64,000 nt of DNA. Origin: Mangifera indica (Eukaryota > Streptophyta > Magnoliopsida > Sapindales > Anacardiaceae). Within the stretch, counting starts at the first letter, position 1. Each line of letters starts with the position of its first letter. The stretch spans positions 16,938,930 through 17,002,929 of the forward strand of contig NC_058143.1 in the NCBI RefSeq assembly GCF_011075055.1, given 5' to 3'. The translations under genes and the position numbers were made by a program. Shown here in pieces: positions 1 to 12,300 of the stretch. The notes beneath the pieces were generated by a model that saw only the letters and a program-made list of their open reading frames with translations, ran no database searches and was not told the DNA's origin.

Positions 1-37
1 AGTCCGGCAAGTGACAAAGAAGAGTAGAATTAATTAC

Positions 38-607
38 CCGGGAGAAGAAGACGAAGAGACACACAGCCTCCATGTAGAAAAATGCAACACGAATGGGCGT
101 CACAAAACTATGTTTGAACCATTTTTGCAGAACTTTCTCTCGATTCTCCAAGGACATACACGAAAATCTGTTGATGAAAGGCCATTTTTTGCTCCAACAA
201 AGTGACCCACAAAGCAAAAACGTGCCCAACTTTGTGGAAAGAATCAGCAGTATCACTCTAGTCAAGATCAACGCTTCTATAAGGCCTCTTTTCACTATAA
301 TTTCAGCCACCTGAATCAATGAATCAACAATGATCTTCTCAAATTTTCAAGCTTGAAGAAGAGTTGGTGAAATACTATGAATTACCTCATCCGGGATGGG
401 AGCTTGAGAGGCAGAAGCTTTGTAAAAATACTCCAAAGCCTTGTTACTGCCCGCAGGTGGGACTTGTTTTTCCTCAAAGGGGATTGAAGGTAAAATAGTG
501 TCACAAACGGAAGCCAGTGATTCCATCTCAGCTGAAGAGAAGCCATGGCTGTAGTTGCTGGTTGGCTTTCTCCTTCCACTCAACAAAGGATGGCACTGTT
601 TTCCCAT
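38..607 (-). CDS. FAO3: Long-chain alcohol oxidase (FAO3-like), 5' two exons only
   Basis: Two exons on the minus strand: 386-607 (74 codons, starting MGKQCHPLL) and 38-310 (91 codons), both phase 0, separated by a 75-bp intron; the next donor (GT at 37-36) opens an intron that leaves the window. The peptide has the opening typical of plant long-chain alcohol oxidases ([20 protein letters not shown]), followed by a hydrophobic stretch ([19 protein letters not shown]) and the family motif WPFINRFS. The family are membrane flavoproteins of the GMC oxidoreductase type that oxidise long-chain fatty alcohols to aldehydes, feeding omega-oxidation. The FAD-binding and catalytic parts lie outside the window, so activity cannot be judged. 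The FAO3 assignment leans on FIB4 lying nearby, as I recall for Arabidopsis At3g23410/At3g23400; the family call itself is secure. Confidence 0.9.
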
Positions 608-700
608 CTCTGGATTATCTTCTTCACTGCTTCAAACTCAATATAATAATATCAATTTGCTTCTTGACTTGAAATGAAATAAATATGCTCCTCCCTTTCC

Positions 701-710
701 CTTTATATAG
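701..710 (-). promoter_or_regulatory. Probable TATA box of the alcohol oxidase gene
   Basis: On the minus strand this reads CTATATAAAG, about 95 bp upstream of the ATG at 607. The spacing leaves a 5' leader of about 60-70 nt, usual for a plant RNA polymerase II gene. No other TATA-like site of this quality lies closer to the start. Confidence 0.55.
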
Positions 711-3700
711 ACTGAAATCGAGGGGAGTCGAGCAACTGTATATGCCATTTTCGTGGAGGAATTTACTGAACTACATACCACGCATTATAAACGCCTAAAA
801 AGATATTAAGTAATAAAGTTTTTCACAAGTGGACTAAGCATCATGGCAGTTCCAAGTATTAATCCATTGTTCGCTTTTATGAGGTGAGAAAAGTCGTTCA
901 TCCAAACTTAATGTTTCCATTTTCTCCCACTTAATTGACGTGCGGTTGCTCCAACGAGAACCACTCGTCATTTCCTCTCCCCACTGGATTTAAAAGTCCG
1001 GTTGGCAGCAGTAGCCCATCCACGTCGAAATTAATTATTATTAAATAATTATATATTTATTCAAATAATGAATATAAACTTATACGTAACTGATAATATG
1101 TCTTTATATAAGTATGAATGATGTGAAAAGGAAAAACAAAAATAAATTATTTATTTTATTTTGATGATGGGAAACTCCATCCAATTTCGTTGAACATATA
1201 AACTCTCACGTAACGATATAATATAGGTAATATAGAAAGAAAGGATAAAAATAAATTTTTTATTTTATTTTGATGATAGAGAAATCCATCTAACTTCATC
1301 GAATAAATAAATTTTAAAGTAAAGATTATATCAAATAATTTAGAATTATACTAATCATAAAATTAATGCAATTTAAACTCAAACATTTTTGGAAAAATTT
1401 TATAACTCTACCATTTTTGGCATCCTAGGTCAAGTTATTTATTTACCATTTAGAAAGAGAACGAATGTTGCAGCTTCATGGGGTCTGGACTAACATTAAT
1501 TAGATGGTCCCTTGATTAAATCAGATCAACAAATTCAATCAGACTTCAGATCTAAATCCTGGCCATCCAGCATCCAACACAAATTATTCAATTTTCACAA
1601 TAATTCCGAACCAGTACATATTATTAAATTATTGTACCAATTTTAGTTGCATTTAATTGGTACGTACAAAAGTGGGCATGATTTCCTTTAAAATAATGTG
1701 TATGAACAAAATGTAGCCTCCTTTTTCATGCAGATTGTATGAAACTTTATACCTATTTATCTTGTGTACCTAACCATAATTAATTTTAATTATAATTGAA
1801 AAAAATAAAATACCTTCCTTCTCTTCTAATTTTTTTCTATGAAGTTTTAACAAAATTGAATTCTCTTTTTTGATTTTTTTTTTTTTATAATTTCTTTTAC
1901 ACTAAACTGATTTGCAAATTATTCCCTTTTTTTGGGTCAAATTCTTGACTAAGCCCAAAATTTTTCTTTTATAGTTAAAATTGACCAAAAAATTTGGATG
2001 AGAGATAAAAAATTTATAATCTTTTAATTTTAATATTAGAAACTCTTTGTTTTGGCTTAATTTAGATAGTAAATAGTCGTTTTAAAATTTAGTGTTTTTA
2101 AAACTGAATCGATGATTGAATCAATTATTTTATTGATTTGTGATTCAATCAAATAAACTAGACAATCAATCGGTTCAACTTATTATTAAATTATTATATA
2201 TTTTTTAAATAATATCAAATATTTATCATATTTGTTAAACATAAAATATATTTTCAAATATATTAATTAAACAATTGACACTCAATTATATGGATAAAAA
2301 AAACAATTACAAATTTTATCATTAATTTAATTAAAAACTTATAAATTGTAACTCTTTTAAATTTTAATAAAACAAAAATTATGCAGCATTATGTAAATCT
2401 GGTTTTGCTAATTTTAAATAGTTTTTCTAATTTAATAGGTCTATCCAATTTGATTAAATTTTAAATAATTCAATATTTATGTATAAATTAAATTAGGTTA
2501 TAAACTAATTTATAATTTGACTGATCAAACCGGCTAATTTGTTAAAATTACAAAATGCCCACAGAAGTATAAAATTCAGGAGTACACTTTATGGGTACCT
2601 GTATAGTATAAAATACCCAAACAAATATGGTATATTAATATGGTCAGATGTAACTAAGTATGTGATTATATTTTTTTATTTTAAATTTATTTAAATATAT
2701 ATTAATGTAATAATTGATTTTAAAAAAATTAATATATTAGTATAATTTAATTCATATTTGATGTGGGTGGATCACCTGTATAGTATTCGCTACAACCACT
2801 TCCAAATTAAATTTAATGAGCTTACAATGACATTTTCATTTCATTTAAATTAGATTTGACTTTTGATTGATGTGTAGCTGTCAAGAAAAATCAGATTTTG
2901 AATTTCAACATAAAAAATATGTACTATAAAAACAATGTCTTATGTAACACTAAAATTACTTAGAAAAGAATTGTATATATCATGAGTGAAAGAAAACAAA
3001 TGAATTTTTAAAAAATAAAATAAAATTTAAACAGTTAAATAGGTATTTAGATTTTTGAAAAATTACGAGTATTAAATTAATAATAAACTAAACTTTTGGT
3101 GGGAATAAGCGATTTTAACCTTATTTATTTATCAAAATATTAACACAATTATTTTAAATGCAATGACTTAAAATAATTGTAAAATTGAAATCATTAAACC
3201 ACTAGAGTAGGTGATATTAAGGATGTTCTGCTATAAATAATCGAGCTTAAAGTCAACCACTTTTTCAATTTCACATGTAACTCCCATTAACAAATTCAGA
3301 ATAGGCGTTATATGTGAAAATGGAAAGTCGTAGACTTCAAGCCATAAATGTGATCTAAAATTTGTTTGATGGCTGTCAAAGAAGACAACCCAACTCAATC
3401 TAACTTTTTTGGCTTAAGCCACTTAAACTCATCATGTAAAGCCTCATACCATGTCAGAGTTACGTGCTGAATAAATTATGAGATGAGATTTATATATCAG
3501 TTTGATACTATAATAATTAATTTTTTCTAGATGAATTGACTCATTTAATTTGGCTTGTCGTGATAACCAAAATAATAAAACAGTTAATTTTATATAATTA
3601 AAAAATAAATATTTATTTTTTAGACTAACCCTTTTAAGGGCACATGGGGACACAATCTAGAAGCCCAAAATCGTGTCCAAGCTTTGAGATTTTGCTAGGC

Positions 3701-4062
3701 TAACCCAATAAAAAAGCCACCAACGGGATGCATCAAGATTGATCCGGTCCGATCTACTATCATCTCTAGCTATCAATCTTGTCAGCAAAATAATTTAAGG
3801 AGACATCAATTATGCATATATAGCATTAGAAGTTTAATCCTTAACAAATATGCCATAAGCAAAGGTAGATAGCAATATAGAGAACATTGTGGCCCTCCCA
3901 TTTTCCAAATCAAGCAGCTGGAAGCACTGCTTCTATCGTATAAATTTACTTCTAATGTCTTCAAAAACATAAAATAAATAACAAGACATAAAGAAGAGCA
4001 TAGTTATGCTTATATTCTCTGGAGGCATATCATAAGAACAGTTTTAAAGCATGTATCACACC
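711..4062. other. Intergenic spacer, AT-rich
   Basis: No gene is seen here. Open frames are short and have no recognisable peptide or codon pattern. The stretch 1100-3200 is dominated by A/T runs and contains one imperfect tandem duplication, listed separately. The part from about 3700 to 4062 probably holds the 3' UTR and terminator of the minus-strand gene that ends at 4063. Confidence 0.5.
1139..1334. repeat. Imperfect tandem duplication, period about 109 bp
   Basis: The block at 1139-1225 recurs at 1248-1334. Both copies start with AAAATAAATT, contain TTTATTTTATTTTGATGAT and end in a run like GATTATATCAA / GATATAATATA. The copies differ at many single bases, so the duplication is old. 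No coding potential. Confidence 0.6.
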
Positions 4063-7000
4063 TTAAGTGAAGTACCTCCATAATGCTGGGCGATCTCTTG
4101 ATATAAGAAGAACCCGAGATCCTAGGTAATCAAAAGAAGGGGAATATAAATCATCTGGACCAATAATTTCTCTAACTTTTTGGTTACCGTTGAATTCATT
4201 CGTAAGGGGTTGCAATTCATCATCCTTCAGTGCATCAAAAACAAACAGCCCTAGCCCAGAAACACCCATGACCAGGTTCGAATTTCCCCAAACTTGTGTA
4301 ATTGCTGAGTGACTTGAGTGAGCACTGGATTCTGACAGTGAGTACGTGGTAAATAGCTTTTGTTTTCGCAATGAGAACTGCTGCACCTGTGAAGAGGACT
4401 GCATTTTTCCCGTTGACCTTACATTACTGCAACCAAGAAAGACTGAGTCCCCACGAGAATAAACTGACTGCACATTGATACCAAATTTCGGAATCTTAAG
4501 ACCAACACCAGTGGGATGACGGAAGTCCAAGATGTTAATCAAATCATGAGTGCAGAAAACACCATCATTTCCTTCAGCTTCTGCAGAACTCACTCTGTAT
4601 TCCAAACATTAAGTATTTTAGAAGCAGCAAAGCATATTACATAGCTTCTCAATGTACTAATCATATTATTACATGAACTACTACATTTATTTACTTAGGA
4701 ATGACAGTATCATCTCCTACAAGCGGGAGGGGAAAAAAAAAAATTGGGCTGAGACAAGAAACAGCTATCAGAAGATAAATTATACAAAAACATCAATCAC
4801 GCAGAAAAGAATATGCAGGAAAGAGCATTTGAGAGAGCAATAACTGAACAAACAAATCCAGAAACATAAGAACATGAAAATTAAGACAACTACCTAAAGC
4901 ACAGAGTAAAGTATCACCTTTGTCGAACCCCTCCACCTAATTCAGCATCAGTGTTGTTCACATGAAGAGCTGAGATTTTCCGGCCAGAAGAAGAAACAGA
5001 TAGTAATGCTTGAGGATTTTGAGAGTTAACATCCCACAATGATATTGATTCAGATTCAGCTATAACCACTTTCCCTCTATTTCTCCATTGCAAAGGGCTA
5101 GAATAATCCATTGCTAACACAGGCTTTTGAACCTCCCATTTCATAATTTGCTCACCATCTCTGATGTCGTTAATTTTGACAACCTTCTGATGGGTGGCAG
5201 TTGAGACAATCAGAGGTCCACATGGTTTATACCACCATTGCCGACTTTCTGGTAGCAAAACACTGGACAAAGCATTTCTAGTATACATATTATTATTAGG
5301 TAAAGGAGCAAGAACTCTTCTAGAAGTTGTTGTTCCTTCACCTTCAACATGGAAAGCTCTCACATCTTTGGTATAAAAATCCCATGAACAAAATCCTGAA
5401 TCAAGAGTATTACCAGCGGATGCAGCTACAACATATCTTCCTGAGCAGCCATCTGCACTAGCTGCACGAATTATCCAACAATCTCTCCAGATCGTAGGTG
5501 AAACTCCTGCTGGGGCATTGTACACAGCCTTATCCTGAAACAGTGTGGACCATCATTATACACATCCCAAGTGATATTCCATTAGTTAGGTTTCATCCAC
5601 GAAAATATCATTCTCTTTATATTAATATAAAATCATATGGATTTGTGTCAGCTGCAGTATAAACATGATTTGGCTTGAGGAGTGAGCATCTAGAAAACAA
5701 TTACAATACATTTATAAGGAAGCATTAGTAAACCTGCAAATTCCTTGGGGAAGAAGCATGTAAAAGCAGGCATTACACGCGGAAATGTGAAATATGACAG
5801 ATATTCATAACAGCTCTGATTTAAGCGAAAATTCCGTTGACCAGAACAAGTTGAAAATTTTAACAAAGAAACTCATATGGACATTTTAAACACAGACAAG
5901 ATTATGTACCTCACAATTAGCTATATCATAGAAGGAGCACGAGCCATCATCATGAGCAAGAAGAACCGACTCTCCTTCTGAGACAAACCATCCTCCTGTT
6001 GAAGTCTTTAGGCCTATTTCATTCAGCTGATAAATGCAACTATCTTCAGTCTGCTTCCCTGTTATATTTTCTGGTACATTCTCCTGATCTTCAAACTCAT
6101 CAAACCTCTCATCAGTCGTGAGAATGAGGTCTGCATCACTTTTACCATTGAACACATTCGACAAACCTTGCTCTCCTGAATTCACAGCCTCATCTGTTTC
6201 AAGAACTTCACAACACTCCAAGTCCAAACCACCCTGTCCATCAGTAAAGGTAACAGCAGATTGATCCTTATTCAGTGAAGCCAAAAATTCTAAAGCTATT
6301 GGGTTGTCCTCAATAGGACTCAACAACTTCTCCACCTTTAAATTGTTACTGGGTCCAGCAGTGTTTGGTTCAAGACTTCCAGAGCTCCCTGATGATGATT
6401 TCAATGAGATTCGATTTCTGAGCAACTTATGATGGGGGAATAACCTAGCTTCTAATTCCTCACTTTTCAATTCACCACGCAAACTATTTACACTTTCCAT
6501 TCTTTGACATTTACTCTTCTCAACAATGTTGCTACCTGAATTATCATTTCCCACATATTTCACACCAGCAATTTTACCCTCAGAATCACCTGCAACATTA
6601 TCCATGGCCTTCTCAATCCCCGATATCTTTTCCTGAATATCAGAAAGAATCACCTTTGTGGCATCTGGGTTATTCATATCCAACATTTCTTTAGTCCTCT
6701 TAATATCTGATGCAATTCTCTTCACCTTTCCTTCTAAAAAAGTGAGCTTCTCATGAAGCTTACTAGGATAGTTGATTCCAACTCGAGTACTTGAAACTTC
6801 TTCATTGACACCCTTCCCTTTAGAAGTCTCCAAAACCTTGGAATCACTAATAGATTTCTGACCAGATTCCTTTAAATCCAAATCAACACAAGCCCCAATC
6901 TTTTCAATCTTATCATAATGTTTGAAGCTTACATCTGTATCAGAAATCTCAACTTTGGAGCCACTTTTTGGACAACCCTTTTCATGACGCTTCTCATTGC

Positions 7001-7550
7001 TTCCATTAACACTAATAACTCCATTTCTTTTCCCCAAGGTTGAGGTCAAATAAACGTCTTTTTCACAACTACTACGTAAAACCTTAACCCCACTTAAATT
7101 CATCTCTTGTTCACACTTTTTCTCCATCTTAACCCCAATCGCATTATTTTCTTTAAAATCACTGAAATGCCTTTTCTCATTACTACCCAATTCAGTCTTT
7201 TTCATATTAAAATCCCTAGACCCCTTCTTCTCAACAGTTACCCTAGCGACCTTATCTTTCTTCACATCACTAAAAACTCTAATAAATTCAGATGGACTCT
7301 GGCTCCTACCTCTTGGGGCCGATGAAGTGGACCTCCGAACGCGCGAATCTCTGTTTTCTCCGGCCGATTTCTCAACACGTGGCAGTGAACGCATCGTTGG
7401 CTTCTGAGACCGAAGAGCAAGCCTAGGGTTTTCCTTCCCTGAAGAAGATTTCTTGAGAGCTGAACTAAAGTTGTTGGAGATTGAATTTGGGGTTTGAGGT
7501 TTAGTTCCACCGCCGCGATCTGTTTGGCGGTGAACAGGTAAAGAAGACAT
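4063..7550 (-). CDS. KIN14B-interacting protein, At4g14310-like
   Basis: Three exons: 5910-7550 (547 codons), 4918-5534 (617 nt) and 4063-4594 (532 nt, ending at the stop). Junctions keep phase, giving 929 residues. The first exon encodes a basic, Ser/Lys/Glu-rich, probably disordered N-terminus (MSSLPVHRQTDRGGG at the start), with one likely coiled-coil stretch (LEGKVKRIASDIKRTKEML). The last part of exon 1 and exons 2-3 form a beta-rich region reminiscent of a WD40 propeller (ESISLWDVNSQNPQALLS, LVMGVSGLGLFVFDALKD). This order matches the Arabidopsis protein named for binding the minus-end kinesin KIN14B, annotated as transducin/WD40-like; molecular role unknown. It lies about 2.6 kb from FIB4 (opposite strand) and about 7 kb from KIN-10A. 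Exons 2 and 3 are separated by a 323-bp intron. Confidence 0.85.
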
Positions 7551-10166
7551 GGGTACTTTGGTAAATTAGCAGTAGATGGGAGGTATGTGATTTTAAGAAT
7601 GTGAAGTGATTTGTGTATTTTTTGAGTTTAAAATGAAGGGGGAATGGGCGGGAAATGGATGTCATTTTGAGTTTTGAATTTTCTTTAGATTGGGTGCCTG
7701 ACCACTGCGGACATTAAGTGTAAGCACTTCAAATATTTTGTGAGCCAGAAGACTGTTTTCACGCAGGGTTTGATAAAATAACATGTTTTACCCATTAAGT
7801 TTGAAAGAACTGTTTTTACACCTACTTATAAAATTTTAAAAATCTGTTAAATTTATTTGACACAACGGGAGGAATATATTGCCCGAAATGCAATATGTTT
7901 GGAAAACATAGCAAAAGTTTAGAGAGTAGACAGACCTCCATAACAAAGAAGTGGTCTCTTCTTAATGCGACGATATAGTGAATACTTAACGTTCGAGCAA
8001 CTTTGGCATACCACAATAAGTAAGACTGGATTTGAACTAAATCAATTTAAGTTAGTATGATATTCAACTTTATTTAAGTTAAAGTTTTAGTTTAATAATT
8101 CAATTTAAATCTTTCTCGATAATATTATTTATTCTACTGACAAAATTTATAATTTCGTCAATGACACCATTTATCATCTCAAAAACCCTATGACATCTCC
8201 AACTACCATAAATAAACTTGAATTGTCTATTTAGGATTTGAATCGAACTCAAGTTTGCTCTTGTTTTAGCTCAATTTGATTTGAATATCGACCAAACAAT
8301 GAGCATATGGATAAATCATGTAAAAAACGTATTGATAACTTATGTCACTTAAATGTATATAGGTGTATAAAGTGATTATATGGGTTCTTATAATATAACT
8401 AATATTAGTAAATTAGTCCGAGAATGGGTTAAATAAGAGTGAAAATATGAGATTTTAGTATAAAAATTAGATTAAGATTATATTTTTTTTTAGAGCACTT
8501 CTCTCAATTCCAAGACTTCTTTATATACTATAAAATTTGTTTTTAAACGTGATTTAATTATTTGTCTAAAATAGAGTAGTTGACTCTAAAAAGGATATAT
8601 AAATTTAAAAAAATCCCGTGGAATAAGCATTTCGTGCAAAGGAATGTGTGTTCCAATTTACAAGTTTTAAAACGAACTCTCTTTGTAAAAAGTTACTCGT
8701 TTTTGAGTGGAATAACTTAAAATCTTATGAAATGACCAATGTTTCTAACACAATGTTAGCATGCACACTTAGAAATAAAGAGTTTTTGAACTCATACTTA
8801 CACTCCAAAAATTAGGAAGTAAATGTTGTGCGAGTAAACTTTACCTTTTAATAATTGTACCTTAAACAACACCTAGTTACCACATGGCAAATGTCCGATG
8901 AGCACCCAACATTCAAACAACTTAAGCACCACATCAAGTGTTTAGGCTACTCCTGCAAAGAGCGTATGGATAACTCATATCGCTTAAATGTATATAGTCA
9001 GGTAAAGTGAATACTCTAGGTCCCACCTTAATAATGGGAATGATTTATTTCCTCCAATAAGAGAAAGTATTAAGTTGTAAGATTATCGTCAAAGTGTTTG
9101 CCATCAAATAAAATATCAAGACTATTGAAGTAGGCATTTGGGTATAATCATCACTTGCTAACCAAATAAAATATGTCACATTTAATACAAGATGGTTGTA
9201 TTATTCCAAGGCACGTTAAGTGTAAAGTAATTAAGGTGGTTAGACAACATACATTATATTAAATGTAAAATAGTGATAATATATCAAATTATTTATAATA
9301 TGTGTTAATCTAAACGATACACATATCTTTTTAATTAAATGAATATGCATACTAAAGAAAACCCCAAAGCACCATATACTCCTTGATGACGACAACGACT
9401 TCTCTCCTTAGTATAAAAACGAAGAAAAAAGTCATGTAAGAGGATCCTTCACTTTCAATCCTTTTTGTAATCTTTTATAGTCTTTTTTTTTTTTCAAGTG
9501 TTCTCGAGACAAACATTATATAAATTTTTTCATAATACTCTTTATAATTGTTCATAGTAAATACATGATAGAACATCATAATAAACTAAACAAAATAATG
9601 AAAGTAATAAAAGATAGATTAACTGTCATATCACTATTAGTAATAGAATATTACTAGAATATAAAGAGTGTTATGAAAAAATTCATATACTGTGAATATC
9701 GTACAAAAGATTATCCCATTTTTTAATTAAAAAATAAAATAATAAAATTATGTAATTATTTTTATATATAATTTTATATGACAATAATAATATATTATTA
9801 AATTATTAAATGTTATTTTAATTTTAATTTTAATTTATATATAAAATTATGTATAATACACACGTAAAATTACCCAAAATAAAAGGAAGGAAAACTACAG
9901 AACTCTCGACATTGTATCATTATCCCGTAAATGAGCGGTAATAGAAGGCCGGTATCGCAATAAATGGTGGAAAACGAGCATCAAGAAGATTCTACAGAGA
10001 GAAATTAGCAGAAACATGACAAAACCTAATCAGTTTTCTGCGTGTCATTGGTTCCTGTCTCTCCTCTCTCTTCTTTGCTACCCACACCACACACACACTC
10101 TGGATCTGGAATAACAACTACGTTTTGCGACATCGATTATTTAGTTCCCAAAACCCTGAAACCCAG
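7551..10166. other. Intergenic spacer between divergent genes
   Basis: This is the shared upstream region of the minus-strand At4g14310-like gene and plus-strand FIB4. No gene is recognised. Two similar blocks, near 8328-8372 and 8960-9010, share GATAACT, a CACTTAAATGTATATAG-like string and AAAGTGA, suggesting remains of an old repeat. A palindromic AT-rich MITE relic lies at about 9755-9875. A short CA/CCA run at 10082-10100 sits in the FIB4 5' leader. Confidence 0.45.
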
Positions 10167-12300
10167 ATGGCTTCTATAACATATCTCTTTCATTCTCCAA
10201 CCTTAATTTCTTCTTCTTCACCATCTTCTTCTTGGCCTTCCTCCACCAAATATATTCTGCCCACTAAAACTTTCTCTTCTCAATCTTCAATAGGGCGTGC
10301 TTCGCTTCTTAATGATGAACAATGTCGAAGGGGAAGAAGTCTTGTTCTGAGGTCAGCCATGGATGGAGTCTCTGTTCTTGACCCACCTCCTCCTCCTCCT
10401 CCTTCTGATGAATTTGAAGCCAAGAGTGAACTCCTTGCTTCCTTGAAGCTCAAGTTGCTGGTAAGCTTTTGCTGGGTGTGGCTATCTTTCTTTATTACTG
10501 ACGCGGATGATGAGCCTTTCTTTTCCTCAGCTGGGTACTTCTTTTTTAATCCATTTTCGATTTAGAACCAGAAATTATGTTTTTTTAATTTTTTTATTGA
10601 TAATTTGTTTAACTGGGTACTGCTAAAGTTGTTCGCTGCTTTATCTTTCGAAATAAAATTGGGTGTCAAAGTTTACTGCTAAATTCCACAATAGAGTAAC
10701 GAAATTTTGTAACTTTTTGTCTCATTACTTCGGGCTTCCTTATTGTGCAATTGATGGTTTTAATGATTTCAATTGTTTAATTGAGATGACTTTCCAAAAA
10801 AAAAAAATGTTTAATTGAGATGAATATCCCAATAGAATTGTTTATGTTTAGTTAAACTGTATGCAAGAATTTCAGGTCATGACTCTGAGGTGGAGGAGGC
10901 TTTAAGAGTTGCATGTTGTAAACTGACTGCTGTATCTCTGATCTTGAATTTTGTTTGCTTTTGATTCAAATCTCCATCTTTGAAAGCGTAGAGAAAATAT
11001 GAACAAGTATACCACTGAATCTGTTCTATCTCTCAGTCAAATTTTCATCAGTCAAATTTTAAGTGTGGACATGGTTAGAAGAAAACATGGTTGCCTGCAC
11101 AGACGCAGACATTTCATTCACGTTGTATATTGGTAGTCTATTGATACATAGGGGTTGATCAAATACAGAGTGCTGTGTCTGGGCTGAATAGAGGCCTTGC
11201 TGCAAACACAGATGATCTACAAAAGGCTGACGCTGCTGCCAAAGAGCTTGAAGCTGTTGGAGGACCTTTAGATCTCTCAGTCGAAATCGATAAACTGCAA
11301 GGGCGTTGGAAATTGCTATACAGCAGTGCATTCTCATCTCGTACTTTAGGGGGGAGTCGCCCTGGACCTCCAACTGGAAGGCTACTTCCCATTACTCTGG
11401 GCCAGGTTTGCTATTTTTACGATAATATGATTTTGTTTATGATTCTTCATTATTTTGATTTTGGCACATTGGTCTGTTTGATCATTAGTAGCAGTGTCTA
11501 GAAGGTTGGAAAGGCTGTGACTTTACCTGAGTGTTGGGCCAAATATGTAATATAAAAGCACTTCATCTGTAGACATGGCACTTGGGGAAAATAGCAAATA
11601 ATCTGCCGTGTGACTCCTAGAATGTTATCAATGCCTATTCTAGTGCTATTAAGCCATTTAATTTAAAGATTAGCTGATTAGGTAGTTAATTTAACAGAAA
11701 ATAGAAGCCATGTGATAACAAATTAATCAACTTGGATGCTCCAAAGTGATCTGCTCTATGCCAGCCAAGTGAACAAATTACTTCATCTCTATAAATTCAT
11801 GAATTTTCTAAGATCTAAATGAATAATACTATGTGTTCAGGTCTTTCAACGAATTGATGTCTTGAGTAAAGATTTTGATAATATAGTTGAACTTGAATTG
11901 GGTGCTCCATGGCCGCTGCCTCCTGTTGAAGTAACAGCCACATTAGCCCACAAATTTGAACTTATAGGTTGGTGCTTCTTGGAACTCATCTTTTGTTTTC
12001 TAGATTATTTTGCATCTATGGCATAGTATTCTCTGTTGTGAAAGAGGTAACTCTTCTGATAAAGCTTTCCTTTTGGTGAGAATAGGATCTTCAAAGATTA
12101 AAATAACATTTGAAAAAACAACTGTAAAGACAACCGGAAACTTATCACAACTTCCACCGCTGGAGATTCCTCGGCTTCCAGATGCATTAAGGTCTCCATC
12201 TAATCCAGGAAGTGGTGAATTTGAAGTTACCTACCTTGACAGTGATACCCGCATAACCAGAGGAGAAAGAGGAGAGCTCAGGGTTTTTGTGATCTCTTAA
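10167..12300 (+). CDS. FIB4: Plastid fibrillin 4 (plastid-lipid-associated protein 6)
   Basis: Four exons: 10167-10460, 11169-11405, 11841-11967 and 12086-12300, giving 290 residues. The start is the ATG in CAGATGGCT; the frame is open farther upstream but has no ATG there. Residues 1 to about 65 are rich in Ser/Thr/Pro and poor in acidic residues, as expected of a chloroplast transit peptide. The PAP/fibrillin domain follows, with signatures SGLNRGLAANTDDLQKA, GRWKLLYSSAFSSRTLGGSR, VFQRIDVLSKDFDNIVE and the C-terminal TRITRGERGELRVFVIS. FIB4 is a plastoglobule- and thylakoid-associated lipid-binding protein linked to plastoquinone distribution and stress tolerance, also described as harpin-binding protein. 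Length agrees with the family (about 280-290). Exon 1 carries a run of eight prolines just after the predicted transit region. Confidence 0.95.

Noticed and set aside
8328..9010. Possible LTR pair or solo LTR from two similar blocks.
   Set aside because: Only about 45 bp are shared, with no primer-binding site, polypurine tract or TG-CA ends that I could confirm.
10125..10166. N-terminal extension of FIB4 upstream of 10167.
   Set aside because: The frame is open but contains no ATG; the family N-terminus starts at MASITYLF.
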